This document shows positions 5,828-10,844 of a stretch of 10,844 nucleotides of DNA, in pieces. This stretch comes from CAYSSM01 sp964433905 (GTDB taxonomy: Bacteria; Patescibacteriota; UBA1384; UBA12157; JAENIV01), in NCBI GenBank assembly GCA_964433905.1, contig CAYSSM010000021.1, positions 1-10,844 on the forward strand, read 5' to 3'. The first letter of the stretch is position 1. Each line of letters begins with the position of its first letter. The position numbers were made by a program, and so were the translations under genes. The notes below the pieces were generated by a model. The model did not search any database, was not told where the DNA came from, and saw only the letters and a list, made by a program, of their open reading frames with translations.

Positions 5828-6896
5828 ACCGATTTTGGCGATTTTAACTGACGCTTTGCGCTACGATAACCAACATCCTTTAAAATATTTTAAAAGGTTT
5901 AAACCGGTTCACTTTTACGAATCCGCTCCTTATGGTGATTTAAACAAAGAAGAATTAAAGGATGCAGTTCGATACCGAAATTTTAAAGATTTATTGCAAA
6001 AGTTAATTAATTTGAAGCCGGATATTATCCAAGGGGCAGAGCCGTATGGTTCGCGCAATCAACTTCAACTTTGCTGGGTGGCTTTTCGGGTCAGCCGCAA
6101 ACTTAACAAACCGCTTATTTTCCCGGTTTTAGAAAATCGGCCGGTAAATCAAAGATTTAGTCCTCTAATTCGACTGCCTTTAAAGCGCTTTTTTGCCGTT
6201 TACGCCCGGAGCGCTAAGTTAATTTTTTATCTCAACGAAGGTGCTAAAAGAAATCTTTTGGAAGTTGGCGCTAACCCTAAGAAACTTAAAAAAATGCTTT
6301 ATGGCATCTGGGGAGTAGACACTGGTCTTTTCAAGCCTAAAATTAAAAATCAAAAATTAAAAATCAAAAATAGATACATTCTTTACGCGGGGAGGATTGA
6401 TGCGGCCAAAGGTATTAATTATCTTCTTTCGGCATGGAACAGCATCAAAAAAGATTTTCCCGACATTGATCTTTTATTTATCGGAGTGGGGGAGCTGTCG
6501 GAGAAAATCAAGGGCGAACAAATCAAAAATTTAGGTCCGATGAAAGTTCAAGATTTGCCTTTTTATTATGCCAATGCTTTACTTACGGTTACGCCTTCGG
6601 TAACTTTGCCGCGCTGGGAAGAACAAGTCGGGATGGTTAATCTGCAATCACTTTCTTGCGGCACGCCGGTTATTACTACTAAATCGGGTGCGATTCCAGA
6701 ATATATTAATGATAAAGTGGGCATTTTAGTTCCGGAGCGCGATTCAAGAGCCTTGGCTCTGGCGATGAAAAAACTTCTTAAAAATGAAAAAACTCGCCAA
6801 AAGCTAGGCCAGGCCGGGCGGCAATATATCCTCGCAAATTTTGATGCTAAAAAAACAATCGAAAAGGTTGAAGAAATTTTGTTAGGATTGATCTAA
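5820..6896 (+). CDS. GT4-like glycosyltransferase with EX7Q motif (third of three)
   Basis: A 358-aa GT-B protein starting MAKPILAILTDALRYDN. The N-terminal domain contains LKPDIIQGAEPYGSRNQ, a typical acceptor-side segment. The donor domain begins YILYAGRIDAAKG (186-198) and ends with DAKKTIEKVEEIL. The EX7E motif reads E268-QVGMVNL-Q276, then SLSCGTPVITT: the second Glu, which in studied GT4 enzymes contacts the nucleotide sugar, is Gln (codon CAA). GVDTGLFKP, the normal interdomain linker, is followed by an inserted K/N/I/Q stretch (174-184) encoded by a perfect 14-bp tandem repeat. The start overlaps the second GT4 by 8 nt. It is more distant from the other two GT4s than they are from each other. 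It may be an active transferase of a group that tolerates Gln, or a weakened one; sequence alone cannot decide. Confidence 0.87.
   Translation: MAKPILAILTDALRYDNQHPLKYFKRFKPVHFYESAPYGDLNKEELKDAVRYRNFKDLLQKLINLKPDIIQGAEPYGSRNQLQLCWVAFRVSRKLNKPLIFPVLENRPVNQRFSPLIRLPLKRFFAVYARSAKLIFYLNEGAKRNLLEVGANPKKLKKMLYGIWGVDTGLFKPKIKNQKLKIKNRYILYAGRIDAAKGINYLLSAWNSIKKDFPDIDLLFIGVGELSEKIKGEQIKNLGPMKVQDLPFYYANALLTVTPSVTLPRWEEQVGMVNLQSLSCGTPVITTKSGAIPEYINDKVGILVPERDSRALALAMKKLLKNEKTRQKLGQAGRQYILANFDAKKTIEKVEEILLGLI
6339..6371. repeat. 14-bp tandem repeat inside the third GT4 gene
   Basis: AAAATTAAAAATCA occurs twice without mismatch (6339-6352, 6353-6366), followed by a partial AAAAT. It encodes KIKNQKLKIKN, residues 174-184, exactly at the loop joining the two Rossmann domains. 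The composition is that of Patescibacteria-type spacer repeats and differs from the flanking coding sequence, suggesting a tolerated in-frame expansion or insertion. Confidence 0.8.
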
Positions 6897-6911
6897 AAAA
6901 TCAAAACTGCC

Positions 6912-6940
6912 TTCTCAACGGCCCCTAAACCTGCTATAGT
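6912..6940 (+). promoter_or_regulatory. Extended -10 promoter giving a leaderless message
   Basis: TTCTCA (6912-6917, 4 of 6 consensus matches) precedes TATAGT (6935-6940) by 17 nt. A TGC just upstream (6932-6934) makes an extended -10. The usual start distance puts the first RNA base at or next to the A of ATG 6948. No Shine-Dalgarno precedes that ATG, which fits a leaderless transcript and makes this an internal operon promoter. Confidence 0.65.
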
Positions 6941-6947
6941 AAAACAA

Positions 6948-8402
6948 ATGAAAGATAAACTTTCAATTTATTTTATAGTTAGCGTTATTTCAATTTTGGC
7001 CGCGGCCATTATTGGTCTGGTTATTGCTAAATTCGGAATGCTTTCTGCTGCGATTATTCCCGTTCTTGTCGCTGGCTTAGTTTTAAGTTTTTTTATTTTT
7101 AGAAGTCCCTTTTTCGGTTTTCTTTTGATTTTATTTTTCCTGCCGTTTGAAAGAGTTCCGACTTATGAACTAGCTGGCGTTAATCTTAAAATTAATACGA
7201 TCTTGGGTTTTATCACTCTCTTTGCTTGGGTATTAGCTCTGATTTTCAATTATAAGAAAAACATACTTCGCCCTAATGTTTTGGCTATTCCTCTGGTAAT
7301 TTTTGTCATTGCTTTAATGATCTCGCTTTTTAGCGCAGTTGATTTGACCAGATCAATCATCGTTTTGGTTTTCATTATTTTTACTATTTTACTTTCTGTT
7401 TTGGCAGTCAATATGGTAGATTCAAAAGAAAATCTGAAAAAAATTATTTTGGTTTTGTTCTTATCGAGTTTTGTTGCCGGAGTCTTTGGGCTTTTTCAGT
7501 TTGGCGGCGATGTCATTGGTTTGCCGCAGTCATTAACCTTACTAAAAGAGGGTTACACTTCCAAAGTTTTCGGTTTTCCGCGCATTCAGGCATTTTCGAT
7601 GGAGCCGCTTTATTTTGCCAATTTACTTTTAATTCCGATTTTTTTGGCTTTTGCCTTCTTTTTTAATCGAGCTGAACCGATAAAAAGATGGTGGCTGGTG
7701 GGACTTTTGGCAATTTTGCTGGTAAATTTTATTTTAACCGTTTCCCGCGGCGGTTATCTCGGTTTTATAATTGCTTTTTTGGTTTTGGGAATCCTGCTTT
7801 TTAAGAAAGTTTTTACTTGGCGAAATATTCTAATCGGTGTGGCAACAATTATGGTAGTTGGCTACGGGGTCGCTTTTGCCCTCTCTAAAGGCGATTATCG
7901 GGCGACAAACGAGTTTATCGGTCATGTGATGCTTAAAGATATTTCCGCCGGTGAATCAATCGAGGGCAGATTAGTTACTTTTGAACGGGCGCTGACCGCC
8001 TATCGGCAAAATCCGGTTTTCGGAGTGGGTATCGGCAATTACGGGCCATGGACCAAAGGTTATCCCATGGTGCGGCCGGAAAAGGGCTGGGATATTGTTA
8101 ATAACCAGTATATCGAATTAATGGCGGAAACGGGTTTAGTCGGCACCATCGCTTTTGGATTTTTACTTCTTGTGTTAATCGTCAGATCGCTTGTGGCGTT
8201 TAAAATTACTCAGGACATCTTTTTAAAATCGGTATTAGCCGGGCTGTTGGCGGCGCTGGCGGGCATTTTAGTCCAATATAATTTTATGTCAACTTTGTAT
8301 ATCATTCATATTTGGGTTTTGGTAGGATTGTTGGTGGGAGCACAGAACCTAATAATGAAAACTAGAATGACGAAATCAGAAATCAGAAAAAATGTTACAT
8401 AA
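6948..8402 (+). CDS. O-antigen ligase/polymerase-like membrane protein (Wzy_C type), first copy
   Basis: A 484-aa polytopic membrane protein with 11-13 likely helices, of the O-antigen ligase/polymerase (WaaL/Wzy, PF04932-like) superfamily. Supporting features are TVSRGGYLGF (264-273) at a helix end, then the large outer loop with EGRLVTFERAL (339-349), NPVFGVGIGNYG (355-366) and NNQYIELMAETGLVG (385-399). These proteins join polyprenyl-linked glycans to each other or to an acceptor on the outer face. The position where ligases carry a conserved His (as in SHNIF of the next gene) is NNQY here, so a polymerase role or another acceptor is possible. The hydrophilic C-terminal tail (KTRMTKSEIRKNVT) is encoded partly by a repeated AAATCAG and looks like spacer sequence. 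A separate promoter with leaderless start precedes it. The superfamily is sure; the exact role is inferred. Confidence 0.85.
   Translation: MKDKLSIYFIVSVISILAAAIIGLVIAKFGMLSAAIIPVLVAGLVLSFFIFRSPFFGFLLILFFLPFERVPTYELAGVNLKINTILGFITLFAWVLALIFNYKKNILRPNVLAIPLVIFVIALMISLFSAVDLTRSIIVLVFIIFTILLSVLAVNMVDSKENLKKIILVLFLSSFVAGVFGLFQFGGDVIGLPQSLTLLKEGYTSKVFGFPRIQAFSMEPLYFANLLLIPIFLAFAFFFNRAEPIKRWWLVGLLAILLVNFILTVSRGGYLGFIIAFLVLGILLFKKVFTWRNILIGVATIMVVGYGVAFALSKGDYRATNEFIGHVMLKDISAGESIEGRLVTFERALTAYRQNPVFGVGIGNYGPWTKGYPMVRPEKGWDIVNNQYIELMAETGLVGTIAFGFLLLVLIVRSLVAFKITQDIFLKSVLAGLLAALAGILVQYNFMSTLYIIHIWVLVGLLVGAQNLIMKTRMTKSEIRKNVT
8373..8386. repeat. AAATCAG tandem heptad in the 3' end of the first Wzy-like gene
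   Basis: AAATCAG occurs twice in tandem just before the stop codon and encodes part of the hydrophilic tail SEIRK. Together with the palindromic element that starts five bases after the stop, it suggests that the gene's 3' end has been replaced or lengthened by spacer-type sequence. Confidence 0.45.
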
Positions 8403-8407
8403 TACCG

Positions 8408-8513
8408 GTCATCCTGAACGTAGTGAAGGATCTGTCGCGAATGCGACATCCGACATTTGTCGGAGATTCTTCGCAGAGTTCATGCTGAGCGAAGTCGAAG
8501 CGCTCAGAATGAC
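8408..8513. repeat. REP-like composite palindrome with terminal inverted repeats
   Basis: The ends GTCATCCTGA (8408-8417) and TCAGAATGAC (8504-8513) are inverted copies with 9 of 10 matches. Inside are GAAGGATCT and AGATTCTTC (near-complementary), two small perfect hairpins (GTCGC-GAAT-GCGAC at 8434-8447 and CCGAC-ATTT-GTCGG at 8450-8463) and a 7-bp hairpin, CTGAGCG/CGCTCAG (8485-8507). Such elements are widespread between genes in many bacteria and resemble non-autonomous REP/MITE elements; no transposase is nearby. Reading through it yields the peptide VHAERSRSAQNDI, a frequent annotation artefact. It may affect mRNA stability or transcription between the two Wzy-like genes. Confidence 0.8.
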
Positions 8514-8543
8514 ATTCTTTGTTTTGAGTTTCGGATTTTAACT

Positions 8544-9722
8544 ATGATTTATTTAATTTCCACAATCTTACTTTTGCTGCCGACTTACCTCATTCGTTTT
8601 TCGATTTTTAGTATTCCAACGACTTTGTTGGAAGTGCTTATTTATTTGGTATTTATTTACGGGCTTTACAAAGCCATAAAAAGCGGTTTCCGCCGGTTGC
8701 CTTTATCAGGTTATCTGCCAATTATAGTTTTAATTTTGGCGCTCATTATATCTACGGCGATTGCTCCCGACAGAAGAATTGCTTTAGGCGAATTTAAGGG
8801 CTTTTTTATTGATCCGATTCTGGTCGGCTGGCTGGTTTTTCAGTTTGTTAAGAAAGAGGATTTGCCCAAACTTTTTTGGGCTTTGATCTTTTCAGGAACT
8901 TTTGTAGCTATCCATACCATCCTTTTGAAGATTCTGGGCCAGATAACCGCAGACGGCCGGGTGATCGGCATTTTCGGCTATTCGCCTAATTATTTATCGC
9001 TATATCTTGCGCCGATTACTACCTTGCTTATTACTTATGGCCTCTCGCTTATGGTGAAGAAAAAATATTTATTGTCTGCGATATGCATTATACTTTTTAC
9101 GATTTTCTTGGCAGCGCTTTATTTTTCCGGCAGCCGCGGCGGTTTTTTGGCTGTAGCAGCAGGCATAGGAGTTTATTTTATCGTTTCCTTTTGGGGCTGG
9201 ATCCGTCAAAGAATTTCCAGCCAAATTATTGTGGCAATCTTAATTATTTTGGCAATTTACACGGCTTGGACATTTTTTCAGCCGGATTTTAGCGTTTCGC
9301 CAGAGTCGGGCGGCAGGGTCGCCACTTCCAACAACTTGCGTTGGGAAATTTGGAAAACATCTTTAGAGTTAGGCAAAAATCATCCTCTCTTGGGAGTGGG
9401 TTTGGGCAATTTTCAAAATGCGTTCGCTGATTTAACTGCTAACAGGCCGAATTATCCGGAATACATTACCCCGCAAGCGCTGACTTCCCATAACATCTTT
9501 TTTATGTTTTGGCTTTCAACCGGAATTTTGGGGCTGACAGCTTTTATTTGGCTTTTAGTAGTTTTTACAAAAAATACTCTTAAGAAAATATCCGATAATT
9601 CAACCAAAGTGATTCTGGCGGTGATGGTAACGATTGTCTTGTACGGTTTAATTGAGTCATCGATTTGGAAAAATGATTTAAGCGTCATTTTTTGGGTGTT
9701 TTGGGCGCTGTCTTGGCTATGA
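8544..9722 (+). CDS. O-antigen ligase/polymerase-like membrane protein, second copy (WaaL-like)
   Basis: A 392-aa polytopic membrane protein (about 10-12 helices) of the WaaL/Wzy O-antigen ligase superfamily. Motifs are RVIGIFGYSPNYLSLYLAP (139-157), YFSGSRGGFLA (193-203), LRWEIW with R266, HPLLGVGLGNF (280-290), and TSHNIFFMFWLSTG (314-327) with H316 at the site of the His essential in characterised ligases. It should transfer a lipid-linked glycan to an acceptor on the outer membrane face, so of the two copies this is the better ligase candidate. The ATG at 8544 is chosen because the in-frame upstream extension from TTG 8457 is a translation of the palindromic repeat and a short spacer. No clear Shine-Dalgarno is seen. 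The gene ends with TGA, 23 nt before the next gene's TTG. The two Wzy-like genes share motif order but little sequence. Confidence 0.87.
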   Translation: MIYLISTILLLLPTYLIRFSIFSIPTTLLEVLIYLVFIYGLYKAIKSGFRRLPLSGYLPIIVLILALIISTAIAPDRRIALGEFKGFFIDPILVGWLVFQFVKKEDLPKLFWALIFSGTFVAIHTILLKILGQITADGRVIGIFGYSPNYLSLYLAPITTLLITYGLSLMVKKKYLLSAICIILFTIFLAALYFSGSRGGFLAVAAGIGVYFIVSFWGWIRQRISSQIIVAILIILAIYTAWTFFQPDFSVSPESGGRVATSNNLRWEIWKTSLELGKNHPLLGVGLGNFQNAFADLTANRPNYPEYITPQALTSHNIFFMFWLSTGILGLTAFIWLLVVFTKNTLKKISDNSTKVILAVMVTIVLYGLIESSIWKNDLSVIFWVFWALSWL

Positions 9723-9745
9723 AATATTCTTAATTTTGAGGTAGA

Positions 9746-10844
9746 TTGAAAAAATATTGGGTTGGAATAATCTTAGCGCTCGTTTTATTGTCATCTTTTT
9801 TGTTGATGATTTTTTCGTCTCGAGCAGATTCTTTAACCGTGGACGAAAAAGTTCATATTTCCGCCGGCTATCTCCATGTTTGGCGGGGCAATTACACTTT
9901 TAATGCCGAGCATCCGCCGCTTTTAAATGATTTAGCCGGTTTATTTGCGAAAATCGCCAGGCCTAATTTGCCGGCAGAGCCGGTCGAAACTTTTATCGGT
10001 TCCGATCAGTGGGATTATGGCGATTTATTCTTTTACCGCGCCGGTAACGATGTTGAGAAAATTATTTTTTGGGCGAGATTCCCATTTATGCTGCTAACTC
10101 TGGGGCTGATATATTTAGTTTTTCTTTGGGCGAAAGCTTTGTTTGGTAAAAAAGCGGGACTTCTTGCGGCAACTTTAATGGCTTTCAGCCCGTCTTTTTT
10201 GGCCCACGGGAGACTGGCGACAACCGATTTGGGCTTGGTTTTTTTCTTTGTCTTAACCGTTTGGCTGTTGCGTAAATATATTCTTAGGCCAACTTGGCTA
10301 TCAGCCGCGGTTTTGGGATTAAGCATTGGTTTGACCATCTTAACTAAATTTTCCGCTCCTTTTGTTTTGCCGGTGGTAATTAGCGGTTTAATTTATGTTT
10401 GGCTTAAAAAAAAGAGAACTTTTTGGGTTTATTTCGGTCAATTAGTAGTTATGATTTTAATCAGTTTAACCATTATTTGGTTAGTTTATATATTTTCTAT
10501 GAGAGCCGATCTATCAAAAATTAGCGATGTCTATCAGCTAAGCAAGTCGCTTGGCGGGCGAAGTATTATTAACCATACCTTACAGATATTTGCCGCGCCT
10601 TTTGACAAATATTTTCAAGGATATGAAATTGTTTCTCAACATAATCAAGCCGGCCATTGGAATTACCTTAACGGCCAGATTGGCTACCGCGGCTGGTGGT
10701 ATTATTTTCCCTTGGTTTTACTATATAAATTAACCTTGCCCACTTTGATTTTATTTTTCTTTTCCTTGATGGCTTTTTTTAAATACCGCAAATCACCAAT
10801 CGAGGAATTTTTGATTATTTTTCCGGCGCTTTTATTTTTCTTGG
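9746..10844 (+). CDS. GT-C membrane glycosyltransferase, GT39/PMT-like (3' end outside window)
   Basis: An open frame of 366 codons that runs off the right edge. The TTG start is supported by GAGGT at 9738-9742 and an in-frame TGA at 9737, so no earlier start is possible; the only other early start is ATG 9806, inside the first helix. The product begins KKYWVGIILALVLLSSFLLM (signal-anchor helix), then SLTVDEKVHISAGY (29-42) with the D33-E34 pair typical of the first outer loop of GT-C enzymes, and NAEHPPLLNDL (53-63). AHGRLATTDLG (153-163) and, near the end, GQIGYRGWWYYFPLVLLYK are also characteristic of PMT_2/ArnT-like proteins. Such enzymes use polyprenyl-phosphate sugars to glycosylate lipids, glycans or proteins on the outer face. 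It lies 23 nt after the WaaL-like gene, hence the same operon. The acceptor is unknown. Confidence 0.85.
   Translation, partial: MKKYWVGIILALVLLSSFLLMIFSSRADSLTVDEKVHISAGYLHVWRGNYTFNAEHPPLLNDLAGLFAKIARPNLPAEPVETFIGSDQWDYGDLFFYRAGNDVEKIIFWARFPFMLLTLGLIYLVFLWAKALFGKKAGLLAATLMAFSPSFLAHGRLATTDLGLVFFFVLTVWLLRKYILRPTWLSAAVLGLSIGLTILTKFSAPFVLPVVISGLIYVWLKKKRTFWVYFGQLVVMILISLTIIWLVYIFSMRADLSKISDVYQLSKSLGGRSIINHTLQIFAAPFDKYFQGYEIVSQHNQAGHWNYLNGQIGYRGWWYYFPLVLLYKLTLPTLILFFFSLMAFFKYRKSPIEEFLIIFPALLFFL

Noticed and set aside
8457..8543. N-terminal extension of the second Wzy-like protein from TTG 8457
   Set aside because: The extension is a translation of the palindromic repeat (VHAERSRSAQNDI) and a short spacer. 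The first membrane helix starts at ATG 8544.
9720..9722. UGA recoded as Gly or Trp, as in some CPR lineages
   Set aside because: The TGA ends a complete ligase-like protein and is followed by a ribosome site and a new gene. No conserved coding region contains in-frame TGA, and Trp is encoded by TGG.
10033..10338. Minus-strand frame of 101 codons within the GT-C gene
   Set aside because: It is antisense to a frame with clear GT-C motifs; its Lys/Ala/Pro-rich composition is a mirror of that gene.

Overview
The window reads as chromosomal DNA of a small-genome bacterium, most likely of the Candidate Phyla Radiation (Patescibacteria, Parcubacteria-like). This is an inference. It rests on the AT-rich composition with Lys/Ile/Asn/Phe-rich proteins, short gaps or overlaps between genes, few strong Shine-Dalgarno sites, AAATTCC-type and AAAATTAAAAATCA-type spacer repeats, and palindromic 'GTCATCCTGA...CTGAGCGAAGTCGAAG' elements. 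The standard bacterial code fits: TAA, TAG and TGA all act as stops and no reading frame needs UGA recoding.

Layout: the left edge holds the 3' part of tRNA-Ser(GCT), then a palindromic repeat and an AT-rich spacer. Next come a NodB-fold (polysaccharide deacetylase-like) protein on + (249-1142) and a class I SAM methyltransferase on - (1139-1927), which converge and overlap by 4 nt. A compact divergent promoter region (1943-1986) separates the methyltransferase from tRNA-Arg(GCG) (2008-2083). From 2100 to the right edge all genes are on +: a Wzx-type flippase, three GT4 glycosyltransferases (3559, 4706, 5820), two O-antigen ligase/polymerase-like membrane proteins (6948, 8544) and a partial GT-C (GT39/PMT-like) integral membrane glycosyltransferase that starts at a TTG (9746) and runs off the edge.

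Together this is a Wzx/Wzy-style surface-glycan locus. Cytoplasmic GT4 enzymes would extend a lipid-linked oligosaccharide, the flippase would move it across the membrane, and the two Wzy/WaaL-like proteins would polymerise it and/or transfer it to an acceptor. The GT-C enzyme would add sugars from polyprenyl-phosphate donors on the outer face. The deacetylase-like protein and methyltransferase may decorate the glycan. No initiating phosphoglycosyltransferase and no nucleotide-sugar synthesis gene is visible here.

No CRISPR array, transposase, phage gene or clearly new multi-gene system is seen. The most interesting points are a probably leaderless promoter at 6948, a spacer-type tandem repeat inside the linker of a glycosyltransferase whose EX7E motif is EX7Q, a repeat element whose translation creates a false N-terminus at 8457, a tRNA-Arg with a GCG anticodon placed directly ahead of the flippase, and two paired but divergent Wzy/WaaL-like proteins. 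No stretch over 300 bases lacks a gene.
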